Notes: generated by a model not told the origin, from the letters alone. 33,461 nt of DNA from Clostridia bacterium (GCA_017624285.1 JAGANI010000050.1:1-33461), one strand, 5' to 3'; shown: positions 9,440 to 17,746, numbered from the stretch's first letter. Program-made: numbers and translations.

Positions 9440-10249
9440 TTAAAGATCTAAAAGTTTTACGGCATTTTTATATAAAATTTTATTTTCAACATCTACAGGT
9501 AAACAAAAACTCTTAATAATATTTATATCTGATAAAGCATAACTCCACGGGGAATCCGTTGCAAATAGAATTTTATCTTCACCATGCTTATTTAATATTT
9601 TGATAAACATAGCTTTATCTATATTTTTAAGCATAAATGCCGTATCAAAGTATAAGTTTAATCCTGATAAATGATTATAAACTTCATCAAAAAGCTCGTT
9701 ACCACCAAAATGCGCCAACACTAACTTATCATATCCACCTAATTTATCTAAAGCATTTAACACCCTTTTGGGCGTACAACGTACTTCCCCAGTATAGGCA
9801 TTATCAACACCCGCGTGTGTTACGGTAATTAAACCATGCTTTTTTGCTAACGATAATATTTTAACGTTTTTAGGGTCGTCAATAAAAGTTTGTTGATACT
9901 CTGGATGGATTTTAATACCTTTAAAACCTGCTTTTTTTATTTTGATAAAAGCGCCTTCTAAATCTTCAATATCTGGATGAATACCACAAAACGGCAATAT
10001 ACGTGTGTCGCCATTTTTAAAATTAGATAAAACTTCACTAGCAAAGTTAAAAACGCTTTCAAACTGGGTAGGCTTAGTTAAAACGGGTAACGTTACACTA
10101 ATATTTACGCCTGAATCTTCCATATTTTTTAATAAGCCTGACAAAGTTCCGTCAGAATACGGCTTTACCGATGCGCTATTTGCCAACGCATCCACCGTTT
10201 TAGAAGCTATTTTATCTGGAAAAACGTGCGTATGAAAATCTATAACCAT
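9440..10249 (-). CDS. Amidohydrolase-related metal-dependent hydrolase or decarboxylase
   Basis: A 269-residue TIM-barrel protein of the amidohydrolase-2 / ACMSD-like family. Metal-site motifs are in order: DFHTH at the N-terminus, KIHPEYQ, THAG, HFGG and a late ATDSPW with the expected Asp. Members of this family hydrolyse amides or esters or decarboxylate aromatic acids, so the reaction is open. It starts five bases after the ACT gene and has only a weak ribosome binding site, so translation is probably coupled. It sits inside the aromatic operon between the ACT protein and the aminotransferase, which implies an aromatic or amino-acid-derived substrate. Confidence 0.75.
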   Translation of the reverse strand: MVIDFHTHVFPDKIASKTVDALANSASVKPYSDGTLSGLLKNMEDSGVNISVTLPVLTKPTQFESVFNFASEVLSNFKNGDTRILPFCGIHPDIEDLEGAFIKIKKAGFKGIKIHPEYQQTFIDDPKNVKILSLAKKHGLITVTHAGVDNAYTGEVRCTPKRVLNALDKLGGYDKLVLAHFGGNELFDEVYNHLSGLNLYFDTAFMLKNIDKAMFIKILNKHGEDKILFATDSPWSYALSDINIIKSFCLPVDVENKILYKNAVKLLDL

Positions 10250-10254
10250 TTTAA

Positions 10255-10683
10255 TTATAACTTAGAAATATCTTCCCCAGATAAAGTATCAATACCGTTT
10301 TCAGTTAAAACGGTGGTTGCTTTTATGGTATCTGACGTCTTTAACACAATTGATGCTGAAGCGCCTTCAACCGATAAACCATACATATACTCAATACTGA
10401 TATCTGCATCAGAAATAATTTTAAGGAACTTTTGCAAACTACCTGTTTCATGAGTAATTTTAATAATTACTACGTCTGAAAGTAATGCGGAAAAACCTTC
10501 TTTTAAAAGTGTATCCTTGCCTAATTCTGGATTATTTACAATAAGTCTTAAAATACCATATTCCGTGGTATCAGCTAAACTTATTGATAAAATATTAACG
10601 TTATTATTTTTTAACACGTCTAATACTTCACCAAGTCTGCCTTGTCTGTTTTCAATAAAAACTGATAATTGTTTTACTACCAT
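10255..10683 (-). CDS. Tandem ACT-domain protein
   Basis: A 142-residue protein made only of two ACT-type modules: residues 1-68, beginning VKQLSVFIENRQGRLGEV with the usual Gly-Arg-Leu turn, and residues ~72-140. ACT domains bind amino acids. Stand-alone double-ACT proteins commonly accompany phenylacetate-CoA ligase and indolepyruvate oxidoreductase genes. AAGGGGG precedes the ATG. It probably senses an aromatic amino acid and modulates the ligases or oxidoreductase, but no target can be seen in the sequence. Confidence 0.8.
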   Translation of the reverse strand: MVVKQLSVFIENRQGRLGEVLDVLKNNNVNILSISLADTTEYGILRLIVNNPELGKDTLLKEGFSALLSDVVIIKITHETGSLQKFLKIISDADISIEYMYGLSVEGASASIVLKTSDTIKATTVLTENGIDTLSGEDISKL

Positions 10684-10694
10684 AATTTGCCCCC

Positions 10695-12563
10695 TTAATA
10701 TAATTTACGTTTATCCGTTACGTGAACGGCTTTACCTTCACTTCTTTTTAAAGTGTTAGGTTGTACAAGTGTAATTTTTGCACTTAAACCCAATGCTTGT
10801 TGAACAACGTGACCTATCTTTTTAGTGAGTTTTTCAATACCCTTGATTTCATCAGTATAGAATTTAGGATCAATTTCAACTTGAATTTCAAGCGTGTCGA
10901 GATTGTTTACCCTATCAACTATCATCATATAGTGAGGGGTAACTTCTTCCACGTCAATAAGTGCTGCCTCGACTTGACTCGGGAATACGTTTACGCCACG
11001 TATAATAAGCATATCGTCAGACCTGCCTTTAAAGCGTGAAATACGAACGGAAGTTCTACCACACTCGCACTTATCGTAACTAATACTAGTTAAATCTTTT
11101 GTTCTATATCTAATAAGTGGTAAACCCTGCTTTGTTAAGGTGGTGAAAACAAGTTCACCAGTTTCACCCTCGGCAACAGGTTGCAAAGTTGCACTATCTA
11201 CAATTTCTGGATAGAAATGGTCTTCACAAACGTGTAAACCTTGATGATACTCACAATCACATGCAACACCAGGCCCCATGACTTCACTTAAACCATAAAT
11301 ATCATATGCTTTGATGTTTAACTTGCTTTCGATTTCCTTGCGCATTTTTTCAGTCCAAGGTTCTGCACCACAAATTGCACTTTTAAGCTTAATTTTGTCT
11401 AAAAGATTTTCTTCTGCTAATACTTCGGAAATATGTAATAAGTAAGAAGGTGTACATGCAATTGCCGTTGCGCCGAAGTCAACCATCATGGTAGTTAACT
11501 TTTTAGAGTTACCAGTACTCATCGGAACAACCATCGCACCTATTTTTTCAGCACCACCGTGCGCACCTAAGCCACCGGTGAATAATCCGTAGCCATACGC
11601 AATTTGAACGATATCGTTTTTATCAACACCAGCCATAGAAAAGCATCTTGCAACGCATTCTGCCCAAATTTCTAAATCGTCCCTAGTGTAACCAACTACC
11701 GTTGCCTTACCAGTAGTACCAGATGAAGCGTGGATTCTAACTATATCCGAGTGTGGTACTGCAAATAAACCAAAGGGATAATTATCTCTTAAATCGTCCT
11801 TAGTGGTAAAAGGAAGTTTAACGATATCTTTGATATCTTTAATATCAGAAGGTTTAACACCCACTGCATCCATTTTTTTACGATAAAACTCAACGTTATT
11901 GTAAACGTAATCTACTAGTTTTACAAGTCTTTCGCTTTGAAGGAGTGTTACGTCTTCTCTAGACATGCACTCAATTTCTTTATTCCAAATCATAAATACC
12001 TCGTATTTATTATAGCCTGCTAAAAATGCTTTTTTGTTAATTTCAATAGTTTTTGGGGGAACTGTTTTTTCTACCATAGTAAGCCAGTCTTCTAAAGTAA
12101 AGCCAATGTGCTTAGCTGAAAAGCCCAAAACTACCGAGTTAAGAACTTTACTATTGCCAAGTTCTTTAGCGACGGATAATCCATCTATTGAGTAAACTTT
12201 ATGGGATTTAATTAAATCTTCAATGATATTTTCAGGATAAGACTTTGCACCCGTAACGACGGTCATAGGGTCGATACGACAATCGTTAATAATAATTACA
12301 CCGTCTTTTTTTACATAATGTGCGTATCTTAAAGCTTCTAGTCTTTCAAATGAAATTAATACGTCTACGCTACCTTCTTCAGCGATAGGCTCGTAAACCT
12401 TATCGCCAAAACGAACGAAAGTAACAACGCTACCACCACGTTGCGCCATACCGTGTACTTCGGAAAGTTTTACGTCGTAACCTGCGTCAAGTGCGGTTTT
12501 ACCGATAATCCTACTAGTTAAAAGCGTACCTTGACCACCAACACCAACTACCATAATATCCAT
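10695..12563 (-). CDS. Fusion: indolepyruvate oxidoreductase beta subunit + phenylacetate-CoA ligase
   Basis: A 622-residue in-frame fusion. Residues 1-190 are the IorB/gamma-type subunit (VGVGGQGTLLTS near the N-terminus, then VHGMAQRGGSVV). Residues 191-622 are a complete phenylacetate-CoA ligase: HASSGTTGKATVVGYT (AMP/phosphate loop), YGLSEVMGPGV, RYRTKDLT, and a C-terminal LKRSEGKA with the catalytic Lys. The join falls where IorB normally ends. ATG 12563 is chosen over an in-frame GTG at 12572 because the AGG-containing ribosome binding site suits the ATG and would overlap the GTG; the iorA stop lies one base upstream. An internal ATG at 11993 with GAGG five bases upstream could make the 432-residue ligase alone. 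Together with iorA it should interconvert arylpyruvates and arylacetyl-CoA. Confidence 0.85.
   Translation of the reverse strand: MDIMVVGVGGQGTLLTSRIIGKTALDAGYDVKLSEVHGMAQRGGSVVTFVRFGDKVYEPIAEEGSVDVLISFERLEALRYAHYVKKDGVIIINDCRIDPMTVVTGAKSYPENIIEDLIKSHKVYSIDGLSVAKELGNSKVLNSVVLGFSAKHIGFTLEDWLTMVEKTVPPKTIEINKKAFLAGYNKYEVFMIWNKEIECMSREDVTLLQSERLVKLVDYVYNNVEFYRKKMDAVGVKPSDIKDIKDIVKLPFTTKDDLRDNYPFGLFAVPHSDIVRIHASSGTTGKATVVGYTRDDLEIWAECVARCFSMAGVDKNDIVQIAYGYGLFTGGLGAHGGAEKIGAMVVPMSTGNSKKLTTMMVDFGATAIACTPSYLLHISEVLAEENLLDKIKLKSAICGAEPWTEKMRKEIESKLNIKAYDIYGLSEVMGPGVACDCEYHQGLHVCEDHFYPEIVDSATLQPVAEGETGELVFTTLTKQGLPLIRYRTKDLTSISYDKCECGRTSVRISRFKGRSDDMLIIRGVNVFPSQVEAALIDVEEVTPHYMMIVDRVNNLDTLEIQVEIDPKFYTDEIKGIEKLTKKIGHVVQQALGLSAKITLVQPNTLKRSEGKAVHVTDKRKLY
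11991..12002 (-). promoter_or_regulatory. Internal ribosome binding site and start codon at the IorB/PaaK joint
   Basis: Reading the minus strand, GAGG-TATTT-ATG lies inside the fused ORF, and the ATG is in frame. Translation from it gives 432 residues beginning MIWNKE. The separate paralogue at 14304-15602 is also 432 residues and begins MIWSKQ. This looks like the original start signal of a formerly separate gene. Confidence 0.7.
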
Positions 12564-12564
12564 A

Positions 12565-14304
12565 CTACACACCTACCTTTTCGATTGCATCGAATTTACA
12601 ATAGTTTTTACATAACCCACAGCCGTTACACATTGTTTCGTCAATCTTAATAGTGCCATCGGGTTGTTTTGTTAAAGCGGGACAACCAATCTTTAAACAA
12701 GCACCACACTTTTTGCATTTATCGGGATCAGCTTTACACTTAAATGGGAATTTTTGACCCTTTAAAAGTGCGCAAGGAGATTTTGCGATAATAACGTAAA
12801 GCTCGTCACTTTGGGTTGCTGTTTTAACACCAGTCTCCATAGTTTTAACGTCGAAAGAATCGATTTCTAAAACGTTTTTAACACCTATTGCGTGGCAAAG
12901 TTGTTTTAGATCGATTGCATAAGTGTCTTCACCCTGTAAAGTTTTACCAGTAGCAGCGTGTTCTTGATGGCCAGTCATACCGGTAGTTCTGTTGTCTAAA
13001 ATAATAACGGTTGCAGTAGACTTATTGTATACCATGTTGATAAGTGAATTTACACCAGTGTGTAAGAAAGTAGAATCACCTATAACCGCTACCCAGTTTT
13101 TAATATAATCTTTACCTTTAGCCTTTTCGATACCATGTAATGCTGAAATACTTGCGCCCATACAAATACAAGTATCAATAACGCTTAAAGGTGCTACAGC
13201 GCCTAAAGTATAACAACCGATATCCCCCGAGGCGTGTATCTTTAACTTACTTAACACGGAGAAAACGCTTCTATGTGGGCAACCGGGGCATAAAATCGGA
13301 GGACGATTAGGAACGTCTGCCTTATCAAACACAACGTCGTCTTGACCAAAAAGCACCTTTTTTAAAAGATTTGCGCTATATTCACCTTGTTTAGTGAAAA
13401 GCTCTTTACCCTTAACTTTTAAACCCCAACTTTCAATTTGTTCTTGAATAACAGGTTCAAGTTCTTCAAAAACGTAAACGGTTTCCACCTTAGAAACGAA
13501 GTCTTCGATAAGTTTTTTTGGCAAAGGATTTATCATCCCAAGTTTTAACACGCTTGCATTAGGACAAACCTCTTTAACGTACTGGTAAGGTATGCCACTG
13601 GTAATAAAACCGATTTTAGTATCGTTAAGTTCAACTTTGTTAATAGCAAAATCCGAGCAATCGTTTTGAAGTGCAATTTCTCTAGCTTCAACCACTTTAT
13701 GTCTTGCAATAGCCGATGCCGGCATCATAACGTGTTTTGGCACACTACGCTCGTAAACCTTATCTTCTACTTCAATCCTATCACATAACGAAACTACACT
13801 TTGTGAGTGTGATAATTTAGTAGTGGTCCTTAATATAACAGGTGTATCGTACTTTTCGCTAATTTCGTAAGCGAATTTAACAAAATCTTTTGCTTCTTGG
13901 CTATCGGACGGCTCTAAAAGTGGTACGTGCGCGCTACGCGCAATCATACGGGTATCTTGCTCGTTTTGCGAGCTAGCTATACCAGGGTCATCTGCAACGA
14001 CTAACACGAAACCACCGTTTACACCAATATAAGATAAGGTATAAAGTGGATCACTTGCAACGTTTAAACCAACGTGCTTCATACAAGCAAGGCTTCTTAC
14101 ACCAGAAATTGAAGCGCCTGCAGCAACCTCTACGGCAACTTTTTCGTTAGGCGCCCACTCGGTATAAACTTCACTATATTTAGCAAGAACTTCGCTAATT
14201 TCAGTACTCGGTGTACCAGGATATGCGCTTGAAACCTTTACACCTGCTTCATATACACCGCGAGCAATAGCTTCGTTACCAAGCATTATCTTTTTATCTT
14301 CCAT
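12565..14304 (-). CDS. iorA: Indolepyruvate:ferredoxin oxidoreductase alpha subunit
   Basis: A 579-residue subunit with the usual IorA layout: pyrimidine-type TPP domain at the N-terminus (SAYPGTPSTEI), pyrophosphate-TPP domain near residues 340-450 (CPGCPHRS, GDIGCYTLG, VIGDSTFLHTG), and two C-terminal 4Fe-4S motifs (CKKCGACLKIGCP and CNGCGLCKNYC). It converts arylpyruvates plus CoA to arylacetyl-CoA, CO2 and reduced ferredoxin, reversibly, together with the IorB part of the next gene. The start ATG overlaps the stop of the upstream ligase by one base (TAATG), with AAGGAG upstream. Confidence 0.95.
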   Translation of the reverse strand: MEDKKIMLGNEAIARGVYEAGVKVSSAYPGTPSTEISEVLAKYSEVYTEWAPNEKVAVEVAAGASISGVRSLACMKHVGLNVASDPLYTLSYIGVNGGFVLVVADDPGIASSQNEQDTRMIARSAHVPLLEPSDSQEAKDFVKFAYEISEKYDTPVILRTTTKLSHSQSVVSLCDRIEVEDKVYERSVPKHVMMPASAIARHKVVEAREIALQNDCSDFAINKVELNDTKIGFITSGIPYQYVKEVCPNASVLKLGMINPLPKKLIEDFVSKVETVYVFEELEPVIQEQIESWGLKVKGKELFTKQGEYSANLLKKVLFGQDDVVFDKADVPNRPPILCPGCPHRSVFSVLSKLKIHASGDIGCYTLGAVAPLSVIDTCICMGASISALHGIEKAKGKDYIKNWVAVIGDSTFLHTGVNSLINMVYNKSTATVIILDNRTTGMTGHQEHAATGKTLQGEDTYAIDLKQLCHAIGVKNVLEIDSFDVKTMETGVKTATQSDELYVIIAKSPCALLKGQKFPFKCKADPDKCKKCGACLKIGCPALTKQPDGTIKIDETMCNGCGLCKNYCKFDAIEKVGV

Positions 14305-15602
14305 TATAAACTCCTTAAATCCTTAACTCTTTTTGCCTTACCCTCAAACCTTTGTAATGTGTTTGGAGACTCTAACTTGATTTTTGCATCAAGACCAAGG
14401 ATAATCCTTAACTTATTTTTAACCTTCTTTGAAATATTTTCAAGTTCGGTAAACGAGTCGGTTGCTACGTTTAACTCTACCCTAACGGTAAGTTTATCGG
14501 CGTAACCTTCTCTTTCGACAATAATTTCGTAATGAGGTCCTAATTCCTCCACACTAAAGATGACTTCTTCAATCTGACTCGGGAATACGTTAACACCACG
14601 TATTTTAAGCATATCGTCCGACCTACCAGAAAGGTTGTCCATCCTAACGGTTGTACGACCACACTTACAAGGCGCGTAATTAAGCCTTGTAATATCTTTA
14701 GTTCTATATCTAATAAGGGGTATCCCCTCTTTTTTGATACAAGTTATAACGAGTTCACCCTTTTCACCCTCGGGCAATACTTCGCCTGTTTCTGGATTGA
14801 TGATTTCTGGTAAAAAGAAATCTTCATTAATATGCATACCATCTAAATACTCGCACTCACCAGACACACCTGGGCCAACAAGTTCACTCATCCCATAGTT
14901 AGAAGTAACAAGCATATCGTCACCCCAATATTTATGCATTTCAGCACGCATAGCATCGGTTAAAAGTTCACTACCAACAAGACCTATTTTAACTTTTAAG
15001 TCCTTTTTAGGATCGATACCCATTTCTCTAGCGACTTCCGCTAGACGTAGTGCATAAGAAGGCGTTGCAACTAATAAAGAAGTTTCAAAATCCTTCATAT
15101 ACATAATTTGTTTTTCAGAGTTACCAGTTGATGAAGGTACTATGGTTGCGCCGATATTTTCAAGACCGTAATGCAAACCTAAAGCGCCGGTAAACATGCC
15201 GTAACCAAAACATATTTGAGCGACGTCTTTTTCAGTAGCGCCACCCATACACGCTATACGTGAAACACACTCCGTCCACATATCCATATCGTTTTTGGTA
15301 TAACCCACAACGGTAGGTTTACCAGTCGTACCTGAAGACGCGTGTATACGCAATAACTTATCTTTACTAACGGCAAATAAACCGAAAGGATAGTTATCCC
15401 TCATATCTTGTTTAGTTGTAAAAGGCAACTTTTTTAAATCGTCAAGTGATTTAATATCTTCAGGCTTAAGACCGACTTCATCCATCTTAGCCCTATATGG
15501 TGGAACGTTTTCGTACACCCTTTTAACGGTTTCTTTTAAACGCGATAGTTGCAATTTTTGCATTTCTTCTCGAGGTAAAACCTCTTGTTTAGACCAAATC
15601 AT
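14304..15602 (-). CDS. paaK: Phenylacetate-CoA ligase (AMP-forming)
   Basis: A 432-residue adenylate-forming ligase: HASSGTTGKPTVVGYT near residue 90, YGMSELVGPGV, RYRTKDIT, RSDDMLKIRGVNVFPSQIE and a C-terminal LQRFEGKAKRV with the catalytic Lys. It activates phenylacetate or a related arylacetate with ATP and CoA. It is a close paralogue of the ligase half of the fusion at 10695-12563. The two may have different arylacetate preferences or be a recent duplicate. It lies 21 bases after the symporter stop and overlaps iorA by one base. Confidence 0.92.
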   Translation of the reverse strand: MIWSKQEVLPREEMQKLQLSRLKETVKRVYENVPPYRAKMDEVGLKPEDIKSLDDLKKLPFTTKQDMRDNYPFGLFAVSKDKLLRIHASSGTTGKPTVVGYTKNDMDMWTECVSRIACMGGATEKDVAQICFGYGMFTGALGLHYGLENIGATIVPSSTGNSEKQIMYMKDFETSLLVATPSYALRLAEVAREMGIDPKKDLKVKIGLVGSELLTDAMRAEMHKYWGDDMLVTSNYGMSELVGPGVSGECEYLDGMHINEDFFLPEIINPETGEVLPEGEKGELVITCIKKEGIPLIRYRTKDITRLNYAPCKCGRTTVRMDNLSGRSDDMLKIRGVNVFPSQIEEVIFSVEELGPHYEIIVEREGYADKLTVRVELNVATDSFTELENISKKVKNKLRIILGLDAKIKLESPNTLQRFEGKAKRVKDLRSL

Positions 15603-15623
15603 TATAACTCCTAAAATTAATTA

Positions 15624-17165
15624 TTAAATTACTTCGTTTTCGATAGGTTTATCGAAAGCATTATATAAGACCTCTTCCTTGGGTGCTTTAGTAAATAACG
15701 TTACGATTGTTGTGATTATTAACGAGAAAATCATACAGATTACGCCAATCATCGGGGATTGCCCAACACCTGATTTAAGCGCGTCGCCAATAGTACAATT
15801 CCAACCATTTACATCGTAACCGAATATAAATATTAAAGCAACGGTTAAAACTAACGAACTAATAATCGAACTCCATACAGCAGGTTTTGTAACCTTTTTC
15901 CAAACAAGACCTAATACGTATGGACCCATAAAACAACCTGCTAACGTACCCCAGCTAATACCCATCATATAAGCTATAGCCGCAACCTTATATTCTTGAT
16001 TGATTATTGCAAGCGCTACTGAAATCGCTATAAAAATTAAGCACAGTATACGCATCGTAAGGTTAACTTTTTTATCACTAGCATTTGGATTAATTTTACC
16101 CTTGTAAATATCAACTGCAACTACCGATGCACTAGCTAAAGAAACAGACGATAACGTTGACATACTTGCTGATAAAATTAAAATAGCAATAATACCAATT
16201 AAACCCGTTGGGATAACAATTTTTAGCATATTAGGGATAACGTCATCTGCAACAAGCGTAGCAGTTTCTGTAAAGAAGTGCGATAATGCGCCTGTAAAAT
16301 AAGCACCAAAACCAATTATTAACGCAAAAAGCGTGCTAACAATCATACCCTGATTAATAGCTTTTTTATCCCTAATAGCGTAGTACTTATGTATCGTTTG
16401 TGGTAACGCCCAAACACCAAAAGAAGTTAATAATACTAAAGATAAAAGCGACATAGTATTACCATATAAGCCTGTGTTTTGCGATTTAAATGTAAACCAA
16501 GTAAGTTCAACGTCGTTAGCAATTTTAGATAAATCCCAAGAAACGTTTTTGTGATTCATAAAACAAAAAACCATCAAAACAACGCCAATAAGCATTATTA
16601 TACCCTGTATAAAATCCGAAAGCGCTGTTGCAAAATAGCCACCAAGGAATAAATAAAACGCAGTTATTAACGCAAGAGCAATCATAACAACCCAACCAGG
16701 TATACCAAAGACGATTTCAAACAAACTGCTTAAACCGTTGTAAACCGATGCTGAATACGGAATTAGGAAAATAAAAATTATAATTGCCGTAACTAATTTT
16801 AAGTTTTTTGAATCATATCTTTTTTCGAAAAAATCAGGCATGGTTTTAGATTGTAACCTAGCCGTCATGTTTTTAGTACGTTTTGCTAAAACCTTCCATG
16901 CAAATAATGACCCAATTATAGCGTTGCCGATACCAATCCAAACAGCTGCTAAACCGTATAAGCGACCAAAATTACCAGCGTAACCTATAAAAATTACTGC
17001 TGAAAAATACGTGGTGCCGTATGCAAAAGCACTCATCCATCCATTTAAACCATTTTTACCTGCTAATAAAAAATCATTAACAGATTTTGAACGATTACGG
17101 CAATATAAAGCTATAATAACCATACCTACGGCATACAAGCCCAAAATAACGTAGTCTAACCACAT
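15624..17165 (-). CDS. Sodium:solute symporter (SSS family)
   Basis: A 513-residue polytopic membrane protein with about 13 hydrophobic segments and the SSS signature region near residues 25-60 (SVNDFLLAGKNGLNGW, then AYGTTYFSAVIFIGYAG). The start is ATG 17165 with GGAGG seven bases upstream. An in-frame ATG further upstream (17195) would lie within the terminator stem. As first gene of the aromatic operon it is likely to import an arylacetate or similar aromatic carboxylate with Na+. The substrate is inferred from context only. Its leader carries the attenuator described at 17166-17327. Confidence 0.9.
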   Translation of the reverse strand: MWLDYVILGLYAVGMVIIALYCRNRSKSVNDFLLAGKNGLNGWMSAFAYGTTYFSAVIFIGYAGNFGRLYGLAAVWIGIGNAIIGSLFAWKVLAKRTKNMTARLQSKTMPDFFEKRYDSKNLKLVTAIIIFIFLIPYSASVYNGLSSLFEIVFGIPGWVVMIALALITAFYLFLGGYFATALSDFIQGIIMLIGVVLMVFCFMNHKNVSWDLSKIANDVELTWFTFKSQNTGLYGNTMSLLSLVLLTSFGVWALPQTIHKYYAIRDKKAINQGMIVSTLFALIIGFGAYFTGALSHFFTETATLVADDVIPNMLKIVIPTGLIGIIAILILSASMSTLSSVSLASASVVAVDIYKGKINPNASDKKVNLTMRILCLIFIAISVALAIINQEYKVAAIAYMMGISWGTLAGCFMGPYVLGLVWKKVTKPAVWSSIISSLVLTVALIFIFGYDVNGWNCTIGDALKSGVGQSPMIGVICMIFSLIITTIVTLFTKAPKEEVLYNAFDKPIENEVI

Positions 17166-17181
17166 AGTAATGCCTCCAAAT

Positions 17182-17203
17182 AAAAAAACCGCCATAAGGC
17201 GGT
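17182..17203 (-). terminator. Leader terminator (attenuator) before the aromatic operon
   Basis: On the minus strand, ACCGCC-TTAT-GGCGGT is a perfect 6-base GC-rich stem with a 4-base loop, followed directly by six Ts and then TTTGGAGG, the symporter ribosome binding site. It lies between a consensus promoter and the first gene, so it can only act on the operon's own leader. A GCGGT at 17222-17226 could pair with ACCGC at 17199-17203 and break this stem. Confidence 0.8.
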
Positions 17204-17242
17204 ATGTGAATAATTAAAAAAACCGCGCAAAATTAAAACGAA

Positions 17243-17296
17243 TTATCTTTTAAAATTAAAAAAATAAACGTAATAATTTGTGCAATAATATAACAT
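17243..17296 (-). CDS. Tyr/Phe-rich leader peptide of the aromatic operon
   Basis: An ORF of 17 codons plus TAA encodes MLYYCTNYYVYFFNFKR: five Tyr and three Phe. AAAGGA stands ten bases before the ATG. It starts about 25 bases after the expected transcription start of the promoter at 17328-17356 and ends 40 bases before the leader terminator. This placement and composition match leader peptides of the phe and trp type, where stalling at codons for scarce amino acids prevents termination. AT-rich DNA favours Tyr and Phe codons, so composition alone is not proof. The ORF is supported mainly by its position between promoter and terminator of an aromatic operon. Confidence 0.7.
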   Translation of the reverse strand: MLYYCTNYYVYFFNFKR

Positions 17297-17327
17297 ACAA
17301 TATTAATCCTTTTAAAATATATAAATA

Positions 17328-17356
17328 ATTATATATTTATAAATATAATTTGTCAA
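17328..17356 (-). promoter_or_regulatory. Consensus promoter of the aromatic operon
   Basis: Minus-strand TTGACA (17351-17356), exact 17-base spacer, TATAAT (17328-17333). Both hexamers are perfect. The transcript would begin near 17321, giving a leader of about 155 bases before the symporter. Confidence 0.85.
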
Positions 17357-17717
17357 TACTTTTTTGTAATTTTGTAAGAGTTTATTTACCAACCTAAAAA
17401 AGCGGTAATGATATAAATATTTTTTATAACTTACCATATAAAAATACTCAATAGAATTAAATTTTTATTCGTTAAAAAACTATACTATTTGGCAAAAAAA
17501 TTGCTAAAAATAAACATATAATTATCAAAGCACGTTAATATATTATAGCAGTAAATTACTTAAAATGCTTCGATAATTACACCCTTTTATAAAAACACAA
17601 TTTTAACAAATTACTTTTATTACCTATCTATAAAACATATCGCACGTTAAAAATTTAATAAGTTACTTTTAAGTTTATTTAAAAGGGGAATTTTATTAAG
17701 CAAAAAATAAAAAACTA
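17357..17717. other. Non-coding AT-rich intergenic stretch with one long inverted repeat
   Basis: No convincing ORF or known RNA family was recognised here. The one clear structure is an inverted repeat: arms TAATTATCAAAGCA (17519-17532) and TGCTTCGATAATTA (17566-17579), separated by 33 bases. Thirteen of 14 pairs match. The odd pair is A:C on the plus strand but becomes G:U on the minus strand, which slightly favours a minus-strand RNA. A smaller stem, GGCAA...TTGCT, lies at about 17493-17506. It may be a structured RNA, a protein site or chance. Confidence 0.35.
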
Positions 17718-17746
17718 TTGCAATTTGTTTATAAATGTAATAAAAT
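17718..17746 (+). promoter_or_regulatory. Promoter of the GNAT-like acyltransferase gene
   Basis: TTGCAA (17718-17723), 17-base spacer, TAAAAT (17741-17746). The expected start near 17753 gives a 20-base leader with GAGGA before ATG 17773. Confidence 0.6.

Noticed and set aside
17166-17242. T-box or other riboswitch in the symporter leader
   Set aside because: There is no T-box GGGTGGNACCGCG element and the leader is too short for a specifier stem. The terminator alone does not indicate a T-box, and a leader peptide explains it better.
17680-17717. Small gene after AAAAGGGG upstream of the acyltransferase
   Set aside because: No ATG, GTG or TTG opens a meaningful frame at a suitable distance before the next promoter.
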